A stretch of DNA of 64,000 nt, from positions 62,001 to 126,000 of the forward strand of contig ONEF01000006.1 in assembly GCA_900316795.1 (NCBI GenBank), written 5' to 3'. Below are positions 43,592-52,310 of the stretch, one piece after another. The stretch comes from an uncultured Bacteroidales bacterium. Lineage in GTDB: Bacteria; Bacteroidota; Bacteroidia; Bacteroidales; UBA932. Within the stretch, counting starts at the first letter, position 1, and every line of letters starts with the position of its first letter. The notes below the pieces were generated by a model, which had not been told where the DNA came from, searched no databases, and was given only the letters and a program-made list of their open reading frames with translations. A program made the position numbers and the translations under genes.

Positions 43592-44400
43592 TTTTCTTGG
43601 TTGGTGTCCAGATCGGAGGCCTTTCCTTTGTATTCCGGTTTTCTCTTTTCGAGGAAAGAGTTGATGCCTTCCAGGTAGTCTGCGCCTTTGTAAACTTTCG
43701 TGCGGTAGGCGTTTATTTTTTCAAAATTCTCGGAAGAAAGTACTGTGGCGGCTTTGCTGAGTATGCGGAACTGGCGCTTAATTGCACTGATGCTCATGAC
43801 GCTGTTGTTCCTGAGCGGGGTGAGGAACTGTTTTTCCAGCATCTGGTCCAGTTCTTCTGGTTTAGCTATCCTGTTGATAAGGCCGACGTTAAGGGCGTCC
43901 TGCGCGGTAATTGGAGTGGCCAGGAAGAACATCTCCCTTGCCTTGTTCATTCCGAGCTGGTTGATGAAGTGCATAATGCCCGAAGCGTTGTAAGGTATGC
44001 CTATCTTGGCGGGAGTGATGGCGAAGGTGGCAGTGTCTGCGCTGACAATCATGTCGCAGGACAGGCATAGGTCGCAGGCTCCGCCCCAGACGGTTCCGCC
44101 AACGCAGGCGATAACCGGAATCGGGATTTCCTGAACCTTCCTCAGGAGCTTCTCCATAGGAACATCGTATGCCAGAGGGTCTTCCCCGTTTCGAGGAAGC
44201 TCGTTGATGTCGTGTCCGGCGCTCCAAACTCCTTTGTTGCATTTGGCTTTTATCACTATGCCAACGCATTCCTTGTCATAGCCTTTCTGGATGGCTTTGA
44301 CGAGTTCCGTGCACATCTGGTGGCTGAGGCAGTTGAAATGCTCCGCATTCTGCATTTCGACAAAGCAGATGCGGTCCTTTATTGTAGTTTTGACTAACAT
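43588..44400 (-). CDS. scpB: Methylmalonyl-CoA decarboxylase (crotonase family)
   Basis: A crotonase-fold enzyme of 270 residues closely resembling E. coli ScpB (YgfG), which converts methylmalonyl-CoA to propionyl-CoA. The ScpB-like stretch is visible: SAGHDINELP (near 61), GTVWGGACDL (oxyanion-hole glycines near 103), GIPYNASGI (catalytic Tyr region near 134) and the C-terminal GINSFLEKRKPEYKGK. This would fit propionate formation from succinate, known in Bacteroidota, but those use mainly a membrane decarboxylase, so the role here is inferred. It is 9 bases downstream of the zinc-ribbon gene. Confidence 0.82.
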   Translation of the reverse strand: MLVKTTIKDRICFVEMQNAEHFNCLSHQMCTELVKAIQKGYDKECVGIVIKAKCNKGVWSAGHDINELPRNGEDPLAYDVPMEKLLRKVQEIPIPVIACVGGTVWGGACDLCLSCDMIVSADTATFAITPAKIGIPYNASGIMHFINQLGMNKAREMFFLATPITAQDALNVGLINRIAKPEELDQMLEKQFLTPLRNNSVMSISAIKRQFRILSKAATVLSSENFEKINAYRTKVYKGADYLEGINSFLEKRKPEYKGKASDLDTNQEK

Positions 44401-44409
44401 GATATGGTT

Positions 44410-45012
44410 CTATTTAAGTTGGTCCATTATGCTGCCAGCTGTGGAAACAAAGGTTCCTGTCATGTAAAGTATGACTATAAGTGCGAGCAGTGACAACAGT
44501 AAACCGGCAATTGCCAGTCCTCTAGGCTTGCGGAAGATACCAATAAGTGAGAATATGAGACCCAAAAGCCAGACTATCCATCCAATAACAGGGACCCATC
44601 CTAGAAGAAGAGCAAGGAGAGACAGTACGAATCCTGTGATGCCCAGCCCGTTTGACCTGGACGGTTGCGGCTGGTTGTAGTACGGTTGAGTGTATTGTGG
44701 AGGAACTTGCTGTCCGTACGGAGGAGGTGGAGTCTGCTGGTACTGAGGAGGAACTTGTCGGGAGCTTTGCTGTCCGTACGGAGGAGGTGGAGTCTGCTGG
44801 TACTGAGGAGGAACTTGTTGAGAGCTCTGCTGCCCGTACTGTGGCGTGAACTGCTGATGAGGCTCGTCCTGATGGAGCTTAGGGTTGCTTGCGTACTCGG
44901 GACCTTCGTTTCGGTCGTTGGAGTCCAGCCACTTTCCGCAGAAGCGGCATTTGATGGCCAAAGCATTGATTTCTTGTCCGCAGTATGGACATTTCTTGGT
45001 CTGTTCTTCCAT
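44410..45012 (-). CDS. Zinc-ribbon membrane protein with Pro/Gln repeats (DUF4190-like)
   Basis: A protein of 200 residues. The N-terminal zinc ribbon has two cysteine pairs (CPYCGQEINALAIKCRFCGKW; C at 8, 11, 24 and 27 approximately). A low-complexity part (residues about 50-120) repeats a YGQQSSQQVPPQYQQTPPPP unit two and a half times. The C-terminus has two to three membrane segments (GLGITGFVLSLLALLLGW; AIAGLLLSLLALIVILYM) as in DUF4190 proteins. The function is unknown. It is transcribed with scpB and the glycosyltransferase. Confidence 0.85.
   Translation of the reverse strand: MEEQTKKCPYCGQEINALAIKCRFCGKWLDSNDRNEGPEYASNPKLHQDEPHQQFTPQYGQQSSQQVPPQYQQTPPPPYGQQSSRQVPPQYQQTPPPPYGQQVPPQYTQPYYNQPQPSRSNGLGITGFVLSLLALLLGWVPVIGWIVWLLGLIFSLIGIFRKPRGLAIAGLLLSLLALIVILYMTGTFVSTAGSIMDQLK
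44702..44835 (-). repeat. 60-bp tandem repeats in the zinc-ribbon gene
   Basis: The TGTCCGTACGGAGGAGG block starts at 44711 and 44771 (period 60), with a partial diverged third copy at 44831. It encodes a 20-residue Pro/Gln-rich unit. Confidence 0.88.
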
Positions 45013-45014
45013 AT

Positions 45015-45566
45015 CTAAAGTTTGGTTAAATAATCTATGTACTTTTCAGCTTCTTTATAAGCGGTTTTGGGTGTAGGTTGTGTGTCGGGAAAGGTTTCCG
45101 TGTCTATATTATTTGGTGCAAGGCTCCGGATCAGTTTGCCGTTCTCCCAGTAAAAGCGCCACTCAAGAGGATTGCCGTCATATCCAAAGGCCTTGTAATA
45201 ATAGAATTCCGGCTTGCCGTTCTCGTCGTAGAGGATTTCTGTATAAAACTCTCTGACGGAAACATTATACTTGTTGCGGACGAAAAATATGGTACGGTCA
45301 AAGGACCATTCCTCGTCAGTTCCCATCTGGTAGAACACTTCTGTTTTCTCCTGATGAGGGCCGCTTCCTCCCCACATCTCATGGATGTGTATCGTGGCGC
45401 AGTTTACAAAGACATAATCGTAAAAGTCACCGCTGGCTTTGGTCTTCTCAAGTGCTGTTGCATAATCCTTGCGGATTTTTGCTATGGCCTTTTCTGTGTT
45501 TTGGGCCTTCAGCCCGGTCGGGAACAGAATAAGCGCGGCAATTACAGCTAGTATTATCTTTTTCAT
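45015..45566 (-). CDS. Exported protein, paralog of the next gene, function unknown
   Basis: A secreted protein of 183 residues (signal peptide ending LKAQN). It shares with its neighbour 45569-46144 the order EMWGGSGPH, a Y-x-E-I-L-Y-DENGKPE strand, FYYYKAFGYDG and a RFYWENGKLIRSL end, so the two are tandem paralogs. No known domain is recognised. ATG 45566 is used; the TTG at 45572 would overlap the upstream stop. It lies 2 bases after its paralog and 2 bases before the zinc-ribbon gene start. Confidence 0.75.
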   Translation of the reverse strand: MKKIILAVIAALILFPTGLKAQNTEKAIAKIRKDYATALEKTKASGDFYDYVFVNCATIHIHEMWGGSGPHQEKTEVFYQMGTDEEWSFDRTIFFVRNKYNVSVREFYTEILYDENGKPEFYYYKAFGYDGNPLEWRFYWENGKLIRSLAPNNIDTETFPDTQPTPKTAYKEAEKYIDYLTKL

Positions 45567-45568
45567 AA

Positions 45569-46144
45569 TCAATAGTTCCAGAGGTCGTTCATCGTGGCAA
45601 TCTGGAATATCATCTTGGCTGCTTTCATAGCATCTTCGGCAGAAGGGACCATTTCAGTGTCATCGGCCGGTATGTATTGGATCAGCTTTTCGTTCCACCA
45701 GTAATAGCGGCACTCGTGAATCTTGCCGTTATAGTCCTTGGTCTTGGCATAAAAGAATATCGGCTTGTTGGTTTCAGGCTTGCCGTTATCCTCGTCGATA
45801 TAGAGGACTTCATAATAGTAATCCTGGCTGCCGATATTATAGGTGTAGCGGGCAAATCTCGGGAATCTCTGGATTTCGTCGTTCTCCTGGTTCAAGTCAA
45901 GTCCGAAGAAAATCTCCATTTTCCCGTTGTGCTGTCCGCTGCCGGGCCACATCTCATCCGAGGTGATAACAATTTTGTCCTTTGCCGGATATTCAGGGTC
46001 TGACTTCAACTGCAGCATATTCATCGCTGAGGTATAATGCTGGCGTATGGTTGCAAGATTCTTCTCGTTGCTGTTCTGTGCCTTTGAGATTGCAGGCAAA
46101 AGCATAAGTGTCAGCAGGGCGGCTGTCAAAATTCTTGTTTTCAT
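45569..46144 (-). CDS. Exported protein, paralog of the previous gene, function unknown
   Basis: A secreted protein of 191 residues with a signal peptide ending SKAQN. It shares with 45015-45566 the motifs EMWPGSGQHNGK, YYEVLYIDEDNGKPE, FFYAKTKDYNG and RYYWWNEKLIQY. The charged MW-x-GSG-x-H core is the most conserved part and may be a binding site, but that is a guess. It is 15 bases downstream of the transglutaminase-like gene, forming a run of exported proteins that continues to scpB. Confidence 0.75.
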   Translation of the reverse strand: MKTRILTAALLTLMLLPAISKAQNSNEKNLATIRQHYTSAMNMLQLKSDPEYPAKDKIVITSDEMWPGSGQHNGKMEIFFGLDLNQENDEIQRFPRFARYTYNIGSQDYYYEVLYIDEDNGKPETNKPIFFYAKTKDYNGKIHECRYYWWNEKLIQYIPADDTEMVPSAEDAMKAAKMIFQIATMNDLWNY

Positions 46145-46159
46145 AGTATTTGTTTCTGG

Positions 46160-47857
46160 TTATTCGTAATCAACGTCCATCCAGCATTTCCAGCCGCCGT
46201 TGAGGACATTTCCTCCTCTCCATTCAACCTCTCCCATCTGGAAGTCAACTTCGTCGTTGTGAGGATAGATCTTGGCAGGATAGAGCGGTGCCCATGCGCC
46301 ATAGTCGTCGTTGACAATCATCCTGTAGGCATCCAGGCCTTTGGAGAAGAAGAACTTGAGCATCTGCTGGTCGTCTGTCAGAACAGAAGTGGTATCTGCC
46401 TTGTCCCTGTCTCCTCCGCTGTAGCCGAAGCTCTGGTCAACAGGAACCCAACCGACACCTTCATAGTAAACTTCTGCCCAGTCGTGCAGGTTAACATGGC
46501 CTGGATGAACCATCCATCCGCTCTGCCATCTTGCCGGGATGCCCTTGTAGCGGGCCATGGTCATGAACAGCAGAGATACCTGGCCGCAGTCTCCGTGTCC
46601 GTTCTTTAGCACATACATAGGAATGTTAGGGATGGTTGAATAGTCTCTTGCCCCGGCCCAAGGAATGTTCTCAGTAATCCAGCACCATATTCTCTTTACC
46701 TTCTCATAAGGCTCGGTTACCCCGTTGGTCAGGCTGTCTGCCAGATTCTTTATCTTCTGGGTGAAGATTATGTGCTTCTCCCTTTCTGCGGTGTAAGTCT
46801 TGTAAACCAATGATGTTGTGTCGTAAGGCTGGATCTGTTCCTCCAGTTTTCCGAAATACTGGTTGTATGAAGTATAGCTGAGGTCATAGCCGACTTTAAG
46901 AGTGTCCTTTCCGTTGGAGACCATTTCTACGTAAAGGCTTCTTCTGGCAGCGTCAGGTCCTGAAATAATGTAACCGTTGGCCTGGTATGCGCCTTCACTT
47001 CCTTTAATATGGGTGCCGTCTTCAGCAAAAGTGGAGGCCAGGGTTCCGTCTGTGTTTGCGGTGGCGTAACCTAGACTTTCCGTCCTGAACTTCAGTTGCT
47101 GGTTCACTTGCGGAAGCTCCAGATCTTTGTAGTTGGAGCCGTAACCAATGAATACTCTCTTGAGTTCCAGGTTTTTCTGCCTTGCGTTTTCCTTAGGGTA
47201 TGGCAGCCACATCCTTACAACCTCTCCTGCAGGAACGGCTTCCGGCATGACTCTCATCAAGACATGCACGGTCATCTTTACAGGATCGACATAGCTGCTG
47301 GTTCGCACATCTTTGGACCATACCTGCTGGAAGAGGGCATCTGATATGACCTTCGGAAGATATCCTTTCAGGAAATCACCGGTAGTTCCCGTTTCCGGAC
47401 CATCCACAGCTTCTCTTGCAGCCACACATTCAGGGTCAATCAGGAACAGGTTGCCGGGAGCTTTGCGGAAGTACATGAGCTTGTCGTTGATAAGTTTGCA
47501 CTCCAGAGCGCCTGACTGTCTCCATTTTTCCATCTGCTCCGGTGTGACGTTAGGGAAGTACTTCTTGATATACTCCAGTACCTGAGGCTCTTCCAGATTG
47601 TACTCAGCGATGATTCTCTGCATCTTGTCTCTTTCGAAGTTTATGAGGTACTTGTCTGCGGCGGTAAGGCCTTCGCATTTTTCAGCTTCATCCAGAATCT
47701 GGTCTGCCCTGTAGAACTTTCCTTCTTCTATCAGTTCATCCAGGGTTTCTTCGTCCAGCTTCGGTGACATCTGAGGAGTTTCACTCTTGCATTCAGTAAA
47801 GATAAAAGCAGCCAAGCCGATTGCAGCTGCTGAAAAGATTTGGCGGATAAGTTTCAT
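46160..47857 (-). CDS. Transglutaminase-like domain lipoprotein
   Basis: A periplasmic or surface protein of 565 residues. A signal peptide ends in FTEC, a weak lipobox. The N-terminal 190 residues are helical with no clear match. The C-terminal part has the transglutaminase/protease-like core: Cys in GHGDCGQVSLLF (near 428), His in HVNLHDWAEVYYEG (near 462) and Asp in GWVPVDQSFGY (near 478). It probably acts as a peptidase or crosslinking enzyme on an unknown substrate. It seems to start an operon with the two paralogous exported proteins. Confidence 0.87.
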   Translation of the reverse strand: MKLIRQIFSAAAIGLAAFIFTECKSETPQMSPKLDEETLDELIEEGKFYRADQILDEAEKCEGLTAADKYLINFERDKMQRIIAEYNLEEPQVLEYIKKYFPNVTPEQMEKWRQSGALECKLINDKLMYFRKAPGNLFLIDPECVAAREAVDGPETGTTGDFLKGYLPKVISDALFQQVWSKDVRTSSYVDPVKMTVHVLMRVMPEAVPAGEVVRMWLPYPKENARQKNLELKRVFIGYGSNYKDLELPQVNQQLKFRTESLGYATANTDGTLASTFAEDGTHIKGSEGAYQANGYIISGPDAARRSLYVEMVSNGKDTLKVGYDLSYTSYNQYFGKLEEQIQPYDTTSLVYKTYTAEREKHIIFTQKIKNLADSLTNGVTEPYEKVKRIWCWITENIPWAGARDYSTIPNIPMYVLKNGHGDCGQVSLLFMTMARYKGIPARWQSGWMVHPGHVNLHDWAEVYYEGVGWVPVDQSFGYSGGDRDKADTTSVLTDDQQMLKFFFSKGLDAYRMIVNDDYGAWAPLYPAKIYPHNDEVDFQMGEVEWRGGNVLNGGWKCWMDVDYE

Positions 47858-48199
47858 ATAGTCAAGCAGTTTATCTCGTTTGTAAGGACTTCAGACTATC
47901 CGTTATGGACCATCTGGAATTCATGTCATACAAATATAAACAATATCTGCCAAAATTGTCACATTAGGACCATGCCCCAGTCCACAGGACCCCGAACTCT
48001 GCCCATAGAACCATGTGCACATGATGACTACGGGTTCCTTCTTCACGGGCCGTAATCTGTAAATATTTGATAGTCAACTATAAATAGAAATTACCTGCAT
48101 GCTAAAACACATACAGGTAATTGTATAATTATTTGGTTATAAGCGTTTTGCGTTGCACGCTTGCTCAATCCGCAGACCATGCTACGCTAACCGGTGAAC
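47858..48199. other. Intergenic region upstream of the transglutaminase-like gene
   Basis: 342 bases without a supportable gene. AATTACCTG (48089-48097) and CAGGTAATT (48114-48122) form a 9-bp hairpin downstream of efp, a possible terminator although no T run follows on the minus strand. No promoter with full -33/-7 match was found for the transglutaminase-like gene, and I see no tRNA. Confidence 0.4.
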
Positions 48200-48769
48200 T
48201 TAGCCTTTGACTCTTTCTCCGTATGAGCGGTCTTCAACCTTTACGCTGATCTTCTCCCCGTTCTGGATGAAGAGGGGAACCATGATCTTTGCTCCGGTCT
48301 CGAGAGTGGCTTCCTTCATGGCGTTTGTAGATGCGGTGTTGCCTTTGACTGCAGGTTCTGTGTAAGTAACTTCAAGCTCCACGAATGAAGGAAGTTCGCA
48401 AGTGAGGATTTCTTCATGGTCTGCCCATACCATCATTTCAACATTCTGACCTTCTTTCATAAGGTCTGCGTTGTCAACGAAATCTTTGTCAAGGTGAACC
48501 TGCTCGTAGGTTTCTCTGTGCATGAAGTTATAGCCGGACTCGTCTGCATAAAGGTACTGGTAAGGCCTTCTTTCTACAGAAACAAGGTCTATCCTCTCAC
48601 CTGCGCCGTATGTGTGCTCAAGAAGCTTTCCGGTTTGGAGATCCTTGAATTTTGTCCTTACGATAGTGTTTCCCTTGCCTGGTTTAACATGCTGGAAATA
48701 AACGAGCTGGCAAGGATGCTCATTGAACAGGAAAAAAATGCCGTTCTTAAAATCTGCTGTAGTTGCCAT
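48200..48769 (-). CDS. efp: Translation elongation factor P
   Basis: Promotes peptide bond formation at stalled poly-proline stretches. Full length at 189 residues: a KOW-like N-terminal domain (the modified-residue loop is VKPGKGNT, Lys near residue 32) and two OB domains, with the usual GAKIMVPLFIQNGEKISVKV end. The start ATG 48769 overlaps the ispH 3' end by 23 bases. A TATATTTG element (48793-48800) inside ispH may give it its own promoter. Confidence 0.95.
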   Translation of the reverse strand: MATTADFKNGIFFLFNEHPCQLVYFQHVKPGKGNTIVRTKFKDLQTGKLLEHTYGAGERIDLVSVERRPYQYLYADESGYNFMHRETYEQVHLDKDFVDNADLMKEGQNVEMMVWADHEEILTCELPSFVELEVTYTEPAVKGNTASTNAMKEATLETGAKIMVPLFIQNGEKISVKVEDRSYGERVKG

Positions 48770-49649
48770 ATAATAAACTATATAATTTGCTGCAAATATA
48801 ATTCTTTAGCCGGATTTTTAAAAATGTGGCGCAGGATGTGAGCTGCCATTTTGGGGTGGAAGTGGCTCCGCAGACTCCTATCTTGTCTCCGTTTTTGAAC
48901 CATTTGCGGTCTATCTGGCTCAGCGATTGAATGTTGTAGGAGCGGGGATTGTTCTGGCGGCACAGCTCGTAAAGAACCTTGCCGTTTGAGGATTCTTTTC
49001 CGCTGACGAAAATGATGACATTGTGTTCTTTGGCGAAGGATGTGAGTTTGGAATGTCTCTGGGCTACCTGTCGGCAGATGGTATTGTGGATGGTAAGGGA
49101 GCTTGGATCAGCCATCTTTTCTCTTATCCTGTTGCATACCCTTTCGAATTCGTCGGGGTCCTTTGTGGTCTGGGAGAAGATATTTACGGGTCGGGAAAAA
49201 TCAACTTTGTCTATCTGGTCTATGTTTTCCACCACTATGGCCCTTCCTTCCGCTCTTCCCACCAGGCCGTTCACTTCAGCATGTCCTATCTTGCCGAAGA
49301 TCACAATTTGCCCGTCTGTGTCAGCGATTTTTTTCTGCAGCTGCAAAACCACCGGGCAGGTGCAGTCTATTAACTTGATGTTCTGCCTTTTTGCCAGTTC
49401 GTATGTGCTCGGCGGTTCCCCGTGGGCCCTGATGAGTACGGTCGTATCGCTGAGCAAAGACATCTGTTCCAGATCTATCACCTTCAGGCCTTCCTTTTCC
49501 AGGCGGTCCAGCTCTGAGTTGTTATGGACGATTGCTCCAAGGCTGTAAAGTTCGGCATGGTCTGAGAGATTCTCTTCAGCAGTCTTGATGGCCCTTACCA
49601 CTCCGTTGCAGAACCCGGATGAATTGTCTATTTCTATCTGAACTCTCAT
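48747..49649 (-). CDS. ispH: 4-hydroxy-3-methylbut-2-enyl diphosphate reductase
   Basis: Iron-sulfur enzyme making IPP and DMAPP in the last step of the non-mevalonate pathway. The three cluster cysteines are in SSGFCNGV (near 13), DCTCPVV and CGATSTP. SGKESSNGKV and the HAEVNGLVG motif are also present. The start is ATG 49649 (MRVQIEIDNS). The open frame continues upstream as antisense to cmk, so the longer start is rejected. The C-terminal 18 residues (KNYICSKLYSLLYGNYSRF) extend past the usual end and overlap efp. Confidence 0.93.
   Translation of the reverse strand: MRVQIEIDNSSGFCNGVVRAIKTAEENLSDHAELYSLGAIVHNNSELDRLEKEGLKVIDLEQMSLLSDTTVLIRAHGEPPSTYELAKRQNIKLIDCTCPVVLQLQKKIADTDGQIVIFGKIGHAEVNGLVGRAEGRAIVVENIDQIDKVDFSRPVNIFSQTTKDPDEFERVCNRIREKMADPSSLTIHNTICRQVAQRHSKLTSFAKEHNVIIFVSGKESSNGKVLYELCRQNNPRSYNIQSLSQIDRKWFKNGDKIGVCGATSTPKWQLTSCATFLKIRLKNYICSKLYSLLYGNYSRF
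48793..48800 (-). promoter_or_regulatory. Candidate internal promoter for efp
   Basis: TATATTTG on the minus strand, 24 bases before the efp start codon and inside the ispH coding region. It matches TAnnTTTG exactly; the -33 element is not clear. Confidence 0.4.
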
Positions 49650-49842
49650 ATTCTTCAAGTCTCCTTCTTCAGGCTTGGTTTGCAAAATTATCAAAAAAAC
49701 GCATATTTCACAGAATTCAGGATTGATCGGATGGTGGCAAATACCCGGGTGAGCCGGTTTGATGCCGGCAAGTGCACAGGTGGCTGTCTGAAGATGCAAT
49801 GTGAATGTTTTTTTGTAAATTTGAAGGTTAAATGAATGTTTT

Positions 49843-50559
49843 ATGGCAAGCGGAAGAATTATAATCGCGATAGACGGATATTCGTCTACAGGCAAGAGCA
49901 CCTTTGCCAAGATAATAGCCAAAGGCCTCGGTTACATCTATGCAGACAGCGGAGCACTTTACAGGGCTGTCACTTATTTTGCTTACACCAACGGATTTAT
50001 TGACGACAAGGGAGAGATAGACAAAGATAACCTTGCAAAGGTTCTTCCAAAGGTGGAGATCACTTTCCGCACCAACAAGAAGGGAGACAGCGTCACTTGT
50101 CTGAACGGGAGCAACATAGAAAAATACATAAGGACCTCCATCGTGTCATCACGGGTGAGCCCGATTGCAGAGATTCCTTTCGTAAGGGATTTCGTGAACG
50201 TGATGCTCAGGCGTATGGGGCAGGACAAAGGGCTTGTTATGGACGGCAGGGATATTGGTACGGCAGTTTTTCCGAACGCCGAACTGAAGATATTCATGAC
50301 AGCATCTGAGCAGGTGAGAGCCATGCGCCGTTACGAGGAACTTAAAGCCAAGGGAGAGAAGGATACTTTTGAGAGCGTGCTGGAGAACCTGCGCAAGAGA
50401 GACTATATAGATTCTCATCGCGAAAAAGATCCTCTCACCCGTGCTAAAGATGCTATAGAGCTGGACAACAGCAGTATGACTATTGCTGAAGAAGTGGAAT
50501 GGCTCAACAACATACTTCTTCCGAATTTCAATCTCAAAGTTGAATATCCGCTGGAGTAA
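49843..50559 (+). CDS. cmk: Cytidylate kinase
   Basis: Phosphorylates CMP and dCMP. Walker A is IDGYSSTGKST (near residue 10), with the CMP-binding YADSGALYRAVT, the VMDGRDIGTAVFPNAELK region and a C-terminal lid REKDPLTRAKDAIELDNSS. The length is 238 residues, as expected. It is divergent from ispH with 193 bases between them; a TAAATTTG element at 49816-49823 is a possible -7. Confidence 0.96.
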   Translation: MASGRIIIAIDGYSSTGKSTFAKIIAKGLGYIYADSGALYRAVTYFAYTNGFIDDKGEIDKDNLAKVLPKVEITFRTNKKGDSVTCLNGSNIEKYIRTSIVSSRVSPIAEIPFVRDFVNVMLRRMGQDKGLVMDGRDIGTAVFPNAELKIFMTASEQVRAMRRYEELKAKGEKDTFESVLENLRKRDYIDSHREKDPLTRAKDAIELDNSSMTIAEEVEWLNNILLPNFNLKVEYPLE

Positions 50560-50612
50560 GGCATATTGTCTTGCCTTGTTGCAGTTTTGAAATGTAAAAA
50601 GCCAGATAGAAA

Positions 50613-51785
50613 ATGAAGATACTTATCATAGACGATGAAAAGAGTATCCGTCTTGCCCTGAAGGACATCCTCAACGATGAAGGTTATGAGGTGGATCTGG
50701 CAGAAGACGGCAAAGCCGGCCTGGACAAGGCTCTGGCCGGAAAGTATGATGTCATATTCTGCGATATCAAGATGCCCGGCATGGACGGGATGGAAGTCTT
50801 GGACAAGATGGTGGCTGAAGGAGTGGAGTCAGCCATAGTGATGATATCCGGGCACGGTGATATTGAGACTGCTGTCAAGTGCCTCAAACAAGGAGCTTAT
50901 GATTTTGTGGAAAAACCTCTGGACCTGAACCGCATCCTGATAACGGTAAAGAATGCCACGGACCATACCGATGTAGTCAAAGAGAACAAGACGCTGAAGA
51001 AAAAGATAGCATCCACGTCTTTCATACAGGAAATCATCGGGAAGTCAGACGCCATCCTCAAGGTCAAGGAGATGATAGACAAAGTGGCTCCAACCGATGC
51101 CAGGGTTCTTGTCACAGGTTCCAATGGTACTGGAAAGGAACTTGTAGCCAGATGGCTGCACGAGAAAAGCAACCGTTCCTCCATGCCGTTTGTGGAGGTG
51201 AACTGCGCTGCCATTCCTAGCGAGCTCATAGAGAGTGAGCTTTTCGGCCATGAAAAAGGATCCTTCACTTCTGCCATCAAGCAGCATAAGGGCAAGTTCG
51301 AGCAGGCTGACGGAGGGACATTGTTCCTGGATGAGGTAGGGGACATGAGCCTTTCAGCCCAGGCCAAAGTCTTGAGGGTGCTTCAGGAAAACAAACTCTC
51401 CAGGGTTGGCAGCGACAAGGATATCAATGTGAATGTCAGGGTGGTGGCTGCTACAAACAAAGACATCCCTGAGGAAATCAAGAAGGGCAATTTCAGGGAA
51501 GACCTGTATCACAGGCTGAGTGTCATCGTGATAAGAGTGCCTTCTCTGGCGGAAAGGAAGGAAGACATTCCTCTTCTTACAGAGTGTTTCCTGGATCAGA
51601 TTTCCAAAGAAAGCGGGATGGGCAAGAGGACTATCAACAAGGATGCGATTGAAGAGCTCAAGAAACATTCCTGGACCGGAAACATAAGGGAACTGAGGAA
51701 TGTTGTGGAGCGTCTTATGATTCTTGGCGGGAATCCTATAACAAAGGCCGATGTTGTGGCTTACGCCTCTCCGATGTTCAGATAG
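50613..51785 (+). CDS. NtrC-type response regulator lacking the DNA-binding domain
   Basis: A protein of 390 residues with a receiver domain (phospho-acceptor Asp51 in VIFCDIKMPGMDG, K101 in VEKPLD) and an AAA+ sigma-54 interaction domain (Walker A GSNGTGKE 169-176, Walker B GTLFLDE 235-241). The GAFTGA loop, which contacts sigma-54, reads GSFTSA (216-221). It ends at the end of the AAA+ lid (MILGGNPITKADVVAYASPMFR), so the usual C-terminal Fis-type helix-turn-helix is missing. The converging gene leaves no room for it. A large NtrY-like kinase lies 1 kb downstream and is the likely partner (inference). Confidence 0.9.
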   Translation: MKILIIDDEKSIRLALKDILNDEGYEVDLAEDGKAGLDKALAGKYDVIFCDIKMPGMDGMEVLDKMVAEGVESAIVMISGHGDIETAVKCLKQGAYDFVEKPLDLNRILITVKNATDHTDVVKENKTLKKKIASTSFIQEIIGKSDAILKVKEMIDKVAPTDARVLVTGSNGTGKELVARWLHEKSNRSSMPFVEVNCAAIPSELIESELFGHEKGSFTSAIKQHKGKFEQADGGTLFLDEVGDMSLSAQAKVLRVLQENKLSRVGSDKDINVNVRVVAATNKDIPEEIKKGNFREDLYHRLSVIVIRVPSLAERKEDIPLLTECFLDQISKESGMGKRTINKDAIEELKKHSWTGNIRELRNVVERLMILGGNPITKADVVAYASPMFR

Positions 51786-52215
51786 AAGACCTTTCTATAC
51801 TTATTCTCAGAATCTGCGGTGTACCGGGATTGATCCTGACCAAAAGCACTACTCTCAGGTTCTCGGATCCGGTATTGAGTGTTCCGATGGCGTATTTCAT
51901 CGGAGGGTTGCCGCTTTTGTGTATGATGGAAAAGTTTTTGGGTGTATATTGGGAGAAGAAATTCTTCATTATCCTGGTGGCCTGTGTGGAAGAACACTCG
52001 CTTTTCTGGCCTAATATCTCGATTTCCAGATTGTCTGCAAACCAGGCTGACAGACGGTCCGCGTCTCCCTTCTGGATGTATTTGGCAATAGGGATGAAAA
52101 CGTCACCTCCCTGATTTTGTGGAGGAACATTGGTGTAAGGGGCGGCAGAACAAAGTACTGCCACCAGAATTATCGGTGAGAATATTCTTGTCAAAAACCA
52201 GACGGCTCTTTTCAT
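51778..52215 (-). CDS. Exported DUF4783 family protein
   Basis: A secreted protein of 145 residues from ATG 52215. A signal peptide (FSPIILVAVLCSAAPYT) is followed by a DUF4783-like body, a Bacteroidota family with an NTF2-like helical/strand pattern: YIQKGDADRLSAWFADNLEIEI and ILRISIERSSI at the end. It probably is periplasmic; its function is unknown. Its last 8 bases overlap the response regulator gene tail to tail. In many Bacteroidales this family sits near rlmH, as here, where the two genes are divergent. Confidence 0.8.
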   Translation of the reverse strand: MKRAVWFLTRIFSPIILVAVLCSAAPYTNVPPQNQGGDVFIPIAKYIQKGDADRLSAWFADNLEIEILGQKSECSSTQATRIMKNFFSQYTPKNFSIIHKSGNPPMKYAIGTLNTGSENLRVVLLVRINPGTPQILRISIERSSI

Positions 52216-52296
52216 TTGCTGTGTGAATAACTGGCCGGAAAAGCCGCAAAAATCAAGCCATTTATTGTTTTTCAACGATTATAGCGGGTAAATTAC

Positions 52297-52304
52297 TACA
52301 TTTG
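52297..52304 (+). promoter_or_regulatory. Candidate -7 element of rlmH
   Basis: TACATTTG matches TAnnTTTG and ends 6 bases before ATG 52311, so the mRNA would be nearly leaderless. No clear -33 element was found. Confidence 0.35.
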
Positions 52305-52310
52305 TATTTG

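Noticed and set aside
47858-48199. tRNA or small RNA upstream of the transglutaminase-like gene
   Set aside because: No cloverleaf or strong terminator-linked structure could be drawn.
49650-49922. Longer N-terminus for IspH
   Set aside because: The extension overlaps cmk on the other strand and is not similar to IspH, which begins MRVQIEI at 49649.
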